Positions 44,833-56,052 of a stretch of DNA of 64,000 nt are shown piece by piece (position 1 is the first letter of the stretch; every line of letters begins with the position of its first letter). This stretch comes from Coleophoma eucalyptorum (lineage: Eukaryota > Ascomycota > Leotiomycetes > Helotiales > Dermateaceae). A program made the translations under genes and the position numbers. The notes beneath the pieces were generated by a model. The model was given only the letters and a program-made list of their open reading frames with translations. It did not search any database and was not told the origin of the DNA. The stretch spans positions 186,001 through 250,000 of the forward strand of contig JALRME010000019.1 in assembly GCA_026120035.1 (NCBI GenBank), given 5' to 3'.

Positions 44833-45863
44833 ATGGCACCAGCTAAACCCCAAGCTAAATCCTCACTTCCAGTATCATTCCTGTCAAAAAAAGCAAAGAT
44901 CCTTTCATCACTCTCGGTCCCGAACGCAGAGTATGACGATCTCTCGCCGAAAGGAAGTGTAGACGAAGGGATCAGGGAGTTGATTGACGAGATTAATGAG
45001 TTGGAAGGGTGTGTGACGACGAGTAGTTGTGCCGGGCGGGTGAGTGTTTTTCTTGAGGGAAAGAGGGCGAAGAAGGGGGATTTTGCAGAGAATGATGATG
45101 GGACTTTGAGGGAGAAAGTCGCTGTTGCCGGTGTTGGTGGGAAGGGTGCTGGTGGGAGGTGGTTGTTCGTCAGTCATGATCCCGTGGATCTTGGAGAGAC
45201 GAACATGGATTTGGTAAAGTTATTGGGCATGCAGAAAGGAGTCGGGGGGTTATTATCGAGCAAAGAGAATGTAGCAAGGACAAGTGATGTCCGATTCATC
45301 CATTTCAAATTCGAGCCAATGGTCAATTTCCCCTAGCTTCTGAATTTTTGGAGAAACTTCTACTGACCCCGTCCCAGATCCTCCACGTCCTGACGGCATC
45401 CCTTGCACAGGCCCAGACTGTCCTCTCAGCTGCGATGCAAGCGGGTTTCCGGGAATCGGGAGCTTTGAATCTACTCCCAACAGGCACAGAAGATGCCACT
45501 CCAATGGTGGGAATCCGGACTATGGGACTTTCTCTCGAGTCCCTGATTGGGCACGCTTCAGATGATGGTGAGAGTGAGATCTGTACTGTGGGCGAGGAGT
45601 ATCTGAGGACGCTATTGGAGATTGCGAATGAGCGGTTTGTAGAGAACCAGAAAAGGATCCAGAGATTTAGGACGCTGCTTATGGCGAATTCGTCGGAAAA
45701 ACTTGGTGAGGATGGAAAGGTTTGGGAGGACGCAGATGTGAGGAGGAAGAGAATGAGGGAAGAGGGTTTGAAGAGGAAGGTGGAGAAAGAGAGCGTTGCT
45801 GCTGCTGGAAAGCTTGACGAAGAAGTAGACATGCAGCTAGGATTTCCAGATGAGAATACGTGA
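44833..45863 (+). CDS. TYW3: tRNA wybutosine-synthesizing protein 3
   Basis: SAM-dependent methyltransferase that N4-methylates the wybutosine precursor at position 37 of tRNA-Phe. Two exons, 44833-45321 and 45378-45863, 324 residues, phase 0. The donor is GTCAAT, an unusual but workable site; the acceptor follows a CTACTGACC branch sequence. Family blocks: DEGIRELIDEINELEGCVTT, SSCAGRVSVF, GGRWLFVSHDP, VRFIHFKFEPM, then ILHVLTASLAQAQTVLSAAM and QAGFRESG. The C-terminal 100 residues are charged and helical. ATG 44833 is chosen because conserved sequence starts soon after and the upstream frame has no family similarity. Confidence 0.92.
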
Positions 45864-46246
45864 TTCCAAACTGGTTCAGAAAATTTCGTGAGATTACCCT
45901 GGGAGCTTGTTGGGCATGTCTCCGGAAACTATGATATCTGTGCGACATACTTAGTTCCCTTCTGGAAAGAGTTGCAGAAGTGCTTAATCACCAGTTGTGA
46001 ATATACTCCTAGATACTTGCTGTATATCCGAATCATAAATAACAGCACTCAAGATACACAGGCATAGTGGAAGAGCACAGACCTATAAACGTTTCCATGT
46101 TCATCATACGCGCTGTATAAGCTGCTGCATCCCGATGCAATTATCCTCACTTTTATACAGTTATCATAATCTACACTGTTCTATATTCCTCTCAGCGCTG
46201 GAGGTCGCCAAGTCCTAATAGAAGTCTCCCAAAGCCCACTATTGCA
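45864..46246. other. Intergenic between convergent TYW3 and MIC19
   Basis: 383 bp of 3' sequence; nothing recognised. Confidence 0.5.
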
Positions 46247-46913
46247 CTATCTCACAACCTTCTCAACCCATTGGCCTTCCAACCGCCTAACCTCATTCTT
46301 GAATGTATCAACCTCCTTCCAGCAATCCAACGGTCGACGATCATTCACTCTCAGGCAGTTAACCAGCTTTTCTTTTGCCTCATCCACACCGGCATCACTC
46401 TCCTTAACCATCTTACGTTGCGCGAGCTTCTTCTTCAGCTCCAACACATCATTCTCAACAGCCTCTCTTCCAAGATCGCGGAGCGCATCGCCGGCAGACT
46501 TGATGCTTCCTTCTTTCGCCTTAGCCTCCTGTTGTGAAGAGATAGCGGCTTCTAACTCAGCGAGCTTGTGGGAGGTCTCTTCGCGCAGCTTTTGGAGCTC
46601 GCTGTTCACGCGGCTTTGGATGTGTAGCTCGAGGGTTTTGGCACGGGTGGAATCGGTCTGCTTGGTGTTTTAGATAATTGTCCGACGTGAGGAATATTTG
46701 GGGGCACCATGGTGTTACATACCTCGGTGCTCGTTTGTAGGGAATCAATCAGCTCTTGGGAGAACTTTACAGGTGTCTCGCTGGTGAGAAAGGTTGCGGT
46801 TAGCTTATATTTTCGTGAGTCCGGGAGAAGAATCAAATGCGATTGATGGCGTACCTGGTCCATACATGGGATGTAGGTTGACCATTGGCGGGTTTTGAAC
46901 TGCCGGATCCCAT
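46247..46913 (-). CDS. MIC19: MICOS complex subunit MIC19
   Basis: Peripheral inner-membrane subunit of the mitochondrial contact-site and cristae organising system. Three exons: 46913-46855, 46780-46723 and 46657-46247, 175 residues, all in phase. The N-terminus begins MGSGSSKP, a good N-myristoylation signal as in animal CHCHD3/MIC19, then ETPVKFSQELIDSLQTSTET and TRAKTLELHIQSRVNSEL as in fungal Mic19. The C-terminal part ends KLVNCLRVNDRRPLDCWKEV, carrying the two Cys of a CHCH-like pair, with a closing VEKVVR. The third exon is mostly coiled coil. It is divergent from the ferric reductase across 3 kb. Confidence 0.9.
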
Positions 46914-49884
46914 TGTGATGGTATGTGGGGTGTGCAATGGCTCGTGGACTGAGCTTGACGTGCTGGCTGGCCTATCTTGGAAGCTCGCCTTGAATTTCGT
47001 GAGGTGAGGTTATGTTGTTGCCTCATAAGGCTGTATCACGCTTAGTCATTTTCAGGCATAAGGTATTTGATCACGTGATGTGATTTCAGGAGCATCAATC
47101 TATTTAGTGCAAACCCAAGACCTTATCTTGGTTAACCATGCCCACATTGGTACATAAATCGATCTCTTTTCTGGGGGGGTTTCTGAGCCGCGTGGTGACC
47201 CAAAGTTCCAATTTATAAGCATTCGATGGCTCTAATTATTGGAGATGAGCTGCAATTTAGCTATGTACCATGAACCGATCAAGACTTGGCTTCATCTGAT
47301 CGTTCAGCGTGCCAGATTTGTCGAACTAGGAGGCACACGTTTATTTCGAGGACTTGCCCTGTACCCACGGATAGACAATGAAACCATATGGACGACTGGG
47401 ATGGGGAAAGTCGCAGTGAGATGTCTTCGAGTCCTCGGCCTAACGGATAAAATTCTTTCAGCAAGCTCCGCTTTGTTATTCAACCGACCCTATTTCTTTT
47501 GCGAGGTGCTTTCAGTACGTTAAGATAAGCTCTTGGCATACAGTACATGTAGTACAGGCTCGTATCTTACCGTGGCCGACTGATGTTGGCTGACAAGGCG
47601 CCAATGTCCAGTACTATCCGGCTTATCTATCGTTGCTACCTTCCAAGCCTCTATATTGACAGTTCAGGAGGTTACAAGGAACACAACATACGAAAAGCAC
47701 CTTATCTGGCCATGTTGACGTACGGTATAATCCTTTATCTGCAGATTCTGATGCCAGATTCTGAGAATGCTCTGATGTTGGCAGCGACGACAACTGACGA
47801 TATACTATATCTCCTTCATTTCACAGGCCTTGGATAACCCTTCATAAATGCATCGAAGCTAAGCGCTTGGCTGCACGAACTCGACTCGGCAGCATCCGAG
47901 GCGCGGATATATGACCGATGGTCCCAGAACGGATTTCTCATCCCAAAAGGTGAGTCGGGCATTGTGTTTGAAACAGAGGGCAATGCTTGATTGTCCGTAT
48001 GGCTGTGCCCAAGACATGACCAAATAAAGGATCTCATCTCACCGCAAACCCCATTTTATATTGAGGGGGTATACAGCGTGACGCACCAACGGCCAGCTTC
48101 TCAGGAGCACCCCGGCCCACGGTGAGTTGGGTAAGAAGCTCCGTTTAAGAGGCTGAGAAGATTTGGAGCCAGCATCTCGCATCGTCTCGTATCGTCCAGT
48201 CCCAAGCTACGGCGGCGCACTCGCAGATCTCGCTCAGCCTATGGTTGTCCGTCCCCTGACAGCAGATCAGGAGCGAAGCGATGGTTGTTTCAACACGAGA
48301 GCCAATGGCAGCAGCGATGCATCAGTCCTGACCGACAAACGTCTGATGCGATGACACGATGGCAGGCTGAAGACAAAAGGGCCACCCGGGCCATCAGCGC
48401 CATCCCGGAGGCACCCATAAACGCTCTAACCCGCATTGGGACACCAGTGATGGATTGCGGTGGCCAGCCTTATCGTCGTAGCCAACCGCTTCGCTTCCCC
48501 CCTGTCCCCCTTTTGGCAAACATCGTATACTTGCAACAACGTCGCTTCGAGATTTGCAGTGCGCGCAGAAAAGGATTGTTTATGCGTGCTATTTCCAATT
48601 GCATCCCACCATACATAGGCTCGAAAGGGCGGATCCATCTGATCCCTTACCATGCCACCTTATTGCCACGTTCAGCCAGTTCGTCGCTTTCCCGTGACAA
48701 GGCCGTCGAGACCGGTCTGAACTATAGTGGCTGGGTCGCTGCTAAGCTCAATCAATCAGAACCTCCAGATTGCTCTTTGCAGGGAGAGTCACCGCACACC
48801 AGGATCATAGCCTCTGGCGCGTGGGACCGAGTAAACGAGTAAGAAATACAGTACAGAAACGAACGACCATGACAGGAGACCACTCCAGAGAGCAGGTGGG
48901 AGGCAGGATGGGAGGCACAACCGGCCGACCCAAGGGACGGGTGAGAATGTGGAAAGGCAGGGATTCGCAGAAGTACTACTGCACCTCATCCCCCTTCCTT
49001 CTGCTGTGCAAGTGAACCCAACCACCACCATACCTTTCGCATCTTTACCTTCGTTTTCCGACTCGATTCGACTCGACACTTTGTCGCCCTTGCGTGTGTC
49101 TTTCGTCCTTCGTTTCGTTCCGTTTCGTTTCTCTCGCTCCTTCGTTGCATCAGCTGGCACGCCTCGATCGATTTCTCTCGTTACTAGTTTGCTTGTGTGT
49201 GATCTGCTTTTGATCCCAGCCTTTCTCTTCTTCATCCACTTCCTGTCACCTTGTTGATCGAGAAGTCAAGTACCGAGCACTTTCTACCTCTGCACGGGAA
49301 CCAGACCATCAGCTCAACCGACCCGAGGAACTTCTTCAGCTCACGAAAGGAATATCAATAGACCGTAGCACGTTGCACAATCTTTGTAGATCCAGCCCGA
49401 CCAGATATTCAGCTGCTACTTCCTTCGCCTTTTACCCGTATTCACGCATTCGCTACCCACCTCACGCTCACAGTTCAAAATCAGCCTTGTCTGTACCTCT
49501 GTACTTCCAGTCAGGTCAACATCAATTCTCACCGTCACACACAACCTTCTAGAGTCCTGGAGACATTTCCAATTTTACTCTTTTCTTTGAAGAGCGCAAG
49601 CCAATAAGATCCCCGGTTTCTTTGACCGAACAATGCACTTTGCTGGACAACCCATCTTTGTTTCCCGATAGAAGACAATAGATCATAAAGCTGCTGCTGT
49701 GAAATAAAGAACCCAAGGCTAACCTCAAGGTACAACAACCTCGCCTTTTTTTTTTCCTTTCTCAGTCACGATCGTTCGAGAATCAATCAACTCACGCGCC
49801 AAGTAGCTCTTCTCGCATCTTCATTGTCCTGTTCACACTTAACCCCCCCCCCCCCCAGAAATAACCGACCAATCTTCTATCAAA
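46914..49884. promoter_or_regulatory. Three-kb upstream region of ferric reductase (and MIC19)
   Basis: The longest gene-poor interval of the right half. Open frames at 47239-47523, 47583-47837 and 48163-48842 lack domains and splice support. From about 49000 the plus strand becomes pyrimidine-rich, as in a long 5' leader, and ends in a C14 run. I saw no ATCWGATAA iron-regulator (GATA/SreA-type) site, which weakens a simple iron-repression model. Confidence 0.45.
49843..49856 (+). repeat. C14 homopolymer upstream of ferric reductase start
   Basis: Fourteen cytosines ending 28 nt before ATG 49885. Confidence 0.9.
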
Positions 49885-51801
49885 ATGGCTCACGCCCATC
49901 TTCACCACCAACTGCGACGGCTGGCCGAAGCAACAGCCTCAAACATAACCTCAGCCTCAACTTCAACCTCAACCTCAACCTCAACCTCAACCTCAACCTC
50001 AACCTCAAGTGTATCATCGTCGCAGGTCAATCTTACCGATATAGCACTATACGCAACCGGACTGAATGGAGTCAACCAAGGCATGAACGACATCTGCCGC
50101 GACGCTCTATGGTGGAGTTTAGGTATCTTAGGCATGATCATTCTCGTCGTTCGATTGTCCGAGGCCGCTCATGCTCATCTACGACATATGGTCGCCATGT
50201 CGAGTACAGCAAGTGCACAAGAATATTGGAGGTCGGCTAAGAATTCGTGGATGCCTGATCTTAAGAGACACTTGCTGTATGCGCCTCTTTGGAATAAGCG
50301 ACACAACAGAGAGATCCAACTCTCTTCTGCTCTTAATATGGGCACCATACCGTCGAGACTACACACTCTGCTTCTCTACCTCTTCATCCTCAGCAATATT
50401 GGATATATGGCAGCCCTCAACTACAACATCGCGGATCACTACTCTGTGGTAGCCGAACTGAGAGGCAGATCGGGAGACCTTGCGGTAGTCAACATGATCG
50501 CCTTGGTCATCCTAGCTGGTCGTAACAATCCTCTGATTACGTTGCTCAAAATCAGTTTCGACACCTATAACTTGCTTCATAGATGGATTGGCCGTACCGT
50601 GGTCTTGGAGGCAATCATCCACACTTGCTGTTGGGCGTACGTCAAAGTTGCCGCTGCAGGATGGTCAGGAGCCTGGGAGATGCTTGGGACCAATACATTC
50701 GTCATGTCCGGGATGGTTGGTACTGTCGGCTTTGTCTTGCTCCTACTTTCAAGTCCATCACCATTGCGACATGCCTTTTATGAGACGTTTCTTGGTGTTC
50801 ATATCATCCTCGCCACGGTGGCCATTGTCGGCACTTGGGTCCATTGTGCGGTTGCCGACCTGCCACAAGTACCATATGTCAAGACCGTTGTAGTACTATG
50901 GATCGCTGATCGAGTTGCTCGATTTGCCAGAATCATCTACTGCAATTACTCCAGCGCCAGCTGGACCACTGCCAGTATCGAATGCCTTCCAAGCAAGGCG
51001 ACCCGTGTGACGATGCATCTTCCAAACTACCTCGATGTGAAGCCGGGAACACATGCCTACCTCCGCATCGCTGGACTCAATCCTTGGGAATCACATCCAT
51101 TCTCCATCGCCTGGGTCCAACACATCCGCAACAACCTCGTACTCCCCATCAACGAGGAGAAAGATTTCCCTGCCGCCCTCAAAGAAGACTCGTCCAACCT
51201 CAGGACCGACATCTCCTTCGTCATCCAAGCTCAAACCGGCTTCACCAAAAAGCTCTTCGACAAAGCTGCCTCCGTCAGCCCCCGCATAGCCACCATGAAA
51301 GCTGCTTTTGAGGGACCTTATGCTGGGCACCACTCCATGGACTCATACGGCACAGCCGTTCTCATCGCGGGCGCATCTGGTATCACACATCAGATCCCAT
51401 TCATCCGTCATTTGCTTGAAGGCTACAATGCTGGCACAGTCGCTACACGACGCATCACACTCATTTGGGTGGTGCGCGATGTCGAACAGCTCGAATGGGT
51501 TCGGCCATGGATGGACACTATCCTTAGACTACCCAACCGCCGCGATATCCTCAATATCAAACTCTTCGTCACGCGACCCAAGAGTCCGCGCGAGATCTGC
51601 TCGCCTAGCTCTACGGTGCAGATGTTCCCAGGTCGTCCAGACATCTGCCTCCTCGTCCGCAACGAGGTCAAGGAGCAGGTCGGCGCCATGTGCGTTACTA
51701 TCTGTGGGCCAGGTTCCCTGGCAGATAATGTGCGCGAGGCTGTCAGAGAGGTTCAGAACGACACTGTAGTCGACTTTATTGAGGAGAGTTTCACGTGGTG
51801 A
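49885..51801 (+). CDS. Ferric/cupric reductase transmembrane protein (FRE family)
   Basis: Plasma-membrane or vacuolar flavocytochrome that moves electrons from NADPH through FAD and two hemes to reduce metal ions. Single exon, 638 residues. An N-terminal Thr-Ser repeat (about 24-45) is followed by transmembrane segments at roughly 75-95, 160-180, 200-215, 238-258, 272-290 and 303-322. Heme histidines are paired as His232/His246 and His306/His320, the HX13H spacing of bis-heme reductases. The FAD site is HPFSIAW, and the NADPH domain has FEGPYAG, VLIAGASGITHQIPFI and the C-terminal CGPGSLADNVREAVR. No strong signal peptide. The substrate metal cannot be told from sequence. Confidence 0.9.
   Translation: MAHAHLHHQLRRLAEATASNITSASTSTSTSTSTSTSTSTSSVSSSQVNLTDIALYATGLNGVNQGMNDICRDALWWSLGILGMIILVVRLSEAAHAHLRHMVAMSSTASAQEYWRSAKNSWMPDLKRHLLYAPLWNKRHNREIQLSSALNMGTIPSRLHTLLLYLFILSNIGYMAALNYNIADHYSVVAELRGRSGDLAVVNMIALVILAGRNNPLITLLKISFDTYNLLHRWIGRTVVLEAIIHTCCWAYVKVAAAGWSGAWEMLGTNTFVMSGMVGTVGFVLLLLSSPSPLRHAFYETFLGVHIILATVAIVGTWVHCAVADLPQVPYVKTVVVLWIADRVARFARIIYCNYSSASWTTASIECLPSKATRVTMHLPNYLDVKPGTHAYLRIAGLNPWESHPFSIAWVQHIRNNLVLPINEEKDFPAALKEDSSNLRTDISFVIQAQTGFTKKLFDKAASVSPRIATMKAAFEGPYAGHHSMDSYGTAVLIAGASGITHQIPFIRHLLEGYNAGTVATRRITLIWVVRDVEQLEWVRPWMDTILRLPNRRDILNIKLFVTRPKSPREICSPSSTVQMFPGRPDICLLVRNEVKEQVGAMCVTICGPGSLADNVREAVREVQNDTVVDFIEESFTW
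49957..50008 (+). repeat. CCTCAA hexanucleotide microsatellite coding Thr-Ser
   Basis: About eight tandem units (AACCTC/CTTCAA variants) near the ferric reductase N-terminus, in frame, giving a Ser/Thr run likely to be O-glycosylated if extracellular. Confidence 0.9.
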
Positions 51802-53027
51802 TCACTCTTTTGTATACTCATTATACATTGTTATGGGATGGCAGCGCTTCATTCTTTGTTGAAAGCGTGGAGTTTGGACATCTCCTTGGCACAGAAGAGT
51901 GATGACTATTTATGTTGGATGAATGGGTGGGTGGGGAATCCCTCTAGTCGTGGTTTCCCCGATTTTCACTTCATGTTGATAATTTCCTGTCTTTGAGGCG
52001 TAGATGTACATATATTTCCCTATATTTCCCCAGACTATTATAGATAAGAACCTGAAATTTGATGTTCAATTGGCATCTCTACATCTTTGTACTTTATATA
52101 TCCTCGGGTGGTTTGGTTTATAAGTTATGTGTCACAAGCGTAGATCACTTCGCAGCGCCATTGCAGAGTCGTCGTTCAATATGTGCTGAGTGTGCCTTTT
52201 GCATCACTTCTTTTCCATAAGCCGCTTGTACCCGTCGCTCTATCGCAGTGTTTCCCTATCGGAGATCCGCCCGGCGGCGAGAAGTAGAGAGGATTGTGGA
52301 TCATAGAAGAAAAAGAGCACGTAGACTTCCCGAAAGCTCGACCATGACAGGTTCCCTATACGTAATATTCTAGCTATTCCTAAATTATAGGAACAGTCTG
52401 ACAGAGGGGAGAATGGTGCGAGTTATGCATCGCTTGCTTGTCCTTCGATGCGGGGGTCTGTAGGTAAGGTACAGTAAGCCATGACCAGTGGAAGAGTAAT
52501 GCTTTTAGCGAGCAACGGGGGTGATGCACCAGGGAATAGTTCGTCAAGGGCGGGATTTGACCACGTAAATGTATGTTGATGGTGGTTTATCATGAAGACT
52601 TTTAATTCAATGGATCTAGAAATTACAGAAAAAATAAAGGGTGAGCACATGGGAATCTTCTAGGCAATTGGTCTGCCGCTGCGTTGTTCTCGCCTGACGG
52701 CAGTCTTCAACGTGGGCTTCCCGCTCTTTTAGCTTTTCCGGCGGAGCATTTAATCGGCCTCCAAATTTATTTCGGACGGCTTGACTTGTCAGCGCCCTTC
52801 CTGTGTCTGATGACTCAATAACATCCACCTCCCTTCCTCCTCTCCACAACTCACTCACTTTCTATCTTTCATAAAGGGTTCGCGACATATAAATATCACA
52901 TCTATACCCTCTTCTTTTCCTACCCTAGCTACACTTAGGATCGCAACATATTTTGCAATTGGTAGAGCGACGACCGTTCTACGAGCTAAAAGTTTCGAAA
53001 AATTTACCCCACCACTCTAGCTTCAAG
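51802..53027. promoter_or_regulatory. Ferric reductase 3' region and LEU4 promoter
   Basis: 1.2 kb without a recognised gene. A Gcn4/CPC1-type site lies at 52811. No CCGGNNCCGG (Leu3-type) site was seen. Confidence 0.5.
52811..52817. promoter_or_regulatory. Gcn4/CPC1-type site upstream of LEU4
   Basis: TGACTCA, the exact palindromic core bound by Gcn4/CPC1 bZIP factors, 211 bp before the LEU4 start codon. Leucine biosynthesis genes are known targets of general amino-acid control; the match is by motif only. Confidence 0.6.
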
Positions 53028-55133
53028 ATGCCCATGTACGTACCGCAGTACCTTCCAGCCTCCCAGGCTTCCCATTCTGTGGAACGTATATATTCTGATA
53101 CTAGATTCGCATAGGCTTAAGGATCCCTCGAAGAAATACAAGCCAGCGCCCCGTTTGCAGATCGAGAACCGCCAATGGCCTAATAAAACCCTTGAGAAGC
53201 CTCCGCGATGGCTCTCGACCGATTTGCGCGATGGCAATCAGAGTTTGGTGGATCCTATGGTAGGTCCTTGGTCGGCTGTGCCGATTGTTCGAGCTGGATA
53301 CTAAAAATACGGGTGTAGGACGGTGAGCAGAAGTGGAAGTACTTCAAGATGCTTGTAGAGCTTGGGTATAAGGAAATCGAGGTCTCTTTCCCTTCAGCCT
53401 CCCAGACAGACTTCGACTTCACACGCCGCCTTGTCGAGACTCCCAATGCAACCCCAGATGATGTCTGGCTCCAGGTTCTTTCCCCCTGCAGAGAAGAGCT
53501 CATCAAGAGAACAGTTGAATCCCTCAAGGGTGCCAAGAAGGCTATTCTACACATTTACTTAGCAACCAGCGAATGCTTTCAGCGTATTGTTTTCGGGTTG
53601 ACTGAGGAGGAGGGCATTGCATTGGCTGTTAAGTGCACAAAGTATGCACGATCCATCACAAAGGACGACCCGTCCCAAGCTGCTACGGAATGGGGCTTCG
53701 AATTCAGTCCTGAGTGCTTCTCGGATTCCAGACCGGAGTATGTCATCCAAATCTGCGAGGCTGTCAAGGAGGCCTGGGGACCTTCAGTGGAGAACCCTAT
53801 TATTTTCAACCTCCCTGCGACAGTGGAGGTTGCCACACCAAACGTCTATGCCGATCAGATCGAGTGGTTCTGTAGTCACATCTCAGAGCGAGAGAAGATC
53901 TGTGTTTCTCTTCACCCTCACAATGATAGAGGGTGTGCGGTGGCAGCAGCAGAATTGGCACAGATGGCTGGTGCAGACAGAGTGGAAGGTTGTCTTTTCG
54001 GAAACGGAGAGCGAACCGGAAACGTTGATTTGGTGACTCTCGGCTTGAACCTTTATACACAGGGTATCCACCCAGGAATCGACTTCTCGGACCTTGAAAA
54101 GGTTATCGACGTTGTTGAAGTCAGTAATAAGATTCCGGTGCACCCTCGCTGGCCGTATGGTGGATCTCTCGTGGTCTGCGCTTTCAGTGGTTCTCATCAA
54201 GATGCGATCAAGAAGGGTTTCCAACTACGCAAAAAAGAAGGTGCCAACGACGAGACACATTGGCAGATGCCATATCTTCCTCTCGACCCAGCGGATATCG
54301 GCCGTACCTACGAGGCTATTATCCGGGTCAACTCACAAAGTGGAAAGGGAGGTGCAGCTTGGATCATCCTCCGAAATCTCGAGCTCGACCTTCCTCGTGG
54401 CTTACAAGTTGCTTTCAGCAAGGTTGTGCAAACCCGTGCCGATCAAGTTGGCAGAGAACTTCTCTCCAACGAGATTACCGATCTCTTCGAGCAGACTTAT
54501 TTCCTCAAAGAGAATCCTCGCTTCACTTTGATCGACTACACTATTTCCACAGACCGGTCCAACACACCGGTTCCAGCCGAATCAGGAAAAACGCAAGATA
54601 CCAAGAACTTGAAGCGAACCTTCGAGGGTGTCATCTTGTTCGAAGGAAGAGAAATCAAGCTTCGCGGAAGCGGTAACGGTCCAATTTCATCTTTGGCCAA
54701 TGCCCTTTCTAGCGTCGGTATTGACCTCGATGTCGCGGACTATAAGGAGCATGCTATTGGAGGGGGTAGAGATGTCAAGGCTGCCAGTTACATTGAGTGT
54801 ACGGCTTCTGGATCTCCACAAAAGGTTTGGGGTGTTGGTGTGCATGAGGATGTGGTTCAGAGTTCTTTGATTGCTTTGTTAAGTGCTGCATCAAACGTGA
54901 GTCGTTCTCGTCGTCCGCTTTGGAGACCCAACTTATAGTTTGGTTAGTTCGTTGCGAGTCGACCGAACACCCCTATGCTCCTCAAGGGCCTGAACCACGC
55001 CAGGAACGTCAGCCAGGACATCCATCTTAACGACAAGGAGAGCAACGGACTTGCAATCCCCAAGCCTAACGGTGCACCTAAAAGTGGACCCGATGCCGTG
55101 AGTGTCCTTGAAGCCAAGGTCAAAGACTTGTAA
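53028..55133 (+). CDS. LEU4: 2-isopropylmalate synthase
   Basis: First committed enzyme of leucine synthesis: condenses acetyl-CoA with 2-ketoisovalerate. Four exons: 53028-53035, 53115-53259, 53319-54896 and 54948-55133, 638 residues, all in phase. Exon 1 is only 8 nt (ATG CCC AT). Motifs: [11 protein letters not shown] with the metal-binding Asp, [16 protein letters not shown] with the HxH metal ligands, [17 protein letters not shown], and the C-terminal LeuA dimer/regulatory domain ([40 protein letters not shown]) where leucine feedback acts. The N-terminus [13 protein letters not shown] is charged and not a clear mitochondrial presequence, so a cytosolic form is plausible. The last 60 residues are a variable tail. 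Confidence 0.95.
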
Positions 55134-56052
55134 GTAAGTAGCCCTCTAAATATTTGGCTTGGGTGGAAGTTCTGGAAGGTACTGGGAGATTGATGGGGTG
55201 TTGGATTGGATTGTCGAGATTTTCTTGGGTTCCCCTCACGTAGTTTCCTTTCCTTTTAGGTTCATTGTCATAGGCTTGCTACTCCGGTTGATGTTCTAAA
55301 ATTTATGTTCCTGAAAAGTTTTTTGTGTGGAATGCTTGTGGTGATCTGGGTAGAGTAAATAGCTCAAAAATGGACATTGATTAAAACTCGGAGTCACTGT
55401 GCTAAGCTACAAACTTCATTGCATTTGAGATTCGTCGCACCTCCATAGACACCAGCTTCATTTCTAGCATGACAAGTGCTATAGCCAAAGGTTCTATACT
55501 AAATCCTTCTTAAATAGCACCCTGTTACACGTGATATATATTCTGCCTTGCTCACGTGCGCTTGGGGGGCTCGCTAAGCGTTGGCGCTTGGGTTCCATTT
55601 GGAGGGGTGTTGCTTGTGAACGTGAACCTCACTTTGATGCAAAAGAGTAAGGAAATCCTCTAGACACTACAGACCATCGTCATTGTCTTCTTTACCTGAT
55701 ATTACATTCATTTCCGGCGAAACAAAATTCATCTCCTTCTTGTCACCAGCCTGACAGGTACCAAAATCTTCTCTAAGGCTGCAGTCCAACGACAGGGCCA
55801 ACCACAACATCAGCAATAAGATCGAATCGAGTTGCTCCACCGAAATTCTGCCTTAGATCGACGCGGAGTCAATAAACGAATCTTCAACAACACTCCTCCG
55901 ATCTTGCGCAACCCCTTTCTTCCCCTCCTTCAACAGCATCGTCACCGAGAGGCTGTCTCTAATCCCTTCATTGCACTCTCTGGTGTCTTTCTAATCTATC
56001 CAACAATACCACATACGCTCTACGCCCTGCGCACTGGGTGTGTACCGCGAAG
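55134..56052. promoter_or_regulatory. LEU4 3' region and KAP95 promoter/5' leader
   Basis: 0.9 kb without a recognised gene. CACGTG-like words occur at about 55530 and 55554 (CACGTGATAT, CACGTGCGC), possible E-box sites. The open frame 55832-56110 overlaps the start of KAP95 and is not supported. Confidence 0.45.

Noticed and set aside
46805..47026. 73-codon minus-strand frame across MIC19 exon 1
   Set aside because: Out-of-frame reading of exon 1 and intron 1; the in-frame MGSGSSKP start fits MIC19.
48163..48842. Two overlapping frames in the long ferric reductase upstream region
   Set aside because: No recognisable domain, no splice logic, and mutually overlapping; treated as chance.
49824..50240. 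Frame with a poly(Asn-Leu) run overlapping the ferric reductase start
   Set aside because: Product of the CCTCAA repeat in the wrong frame; the ferric reductase frame has full domain support.
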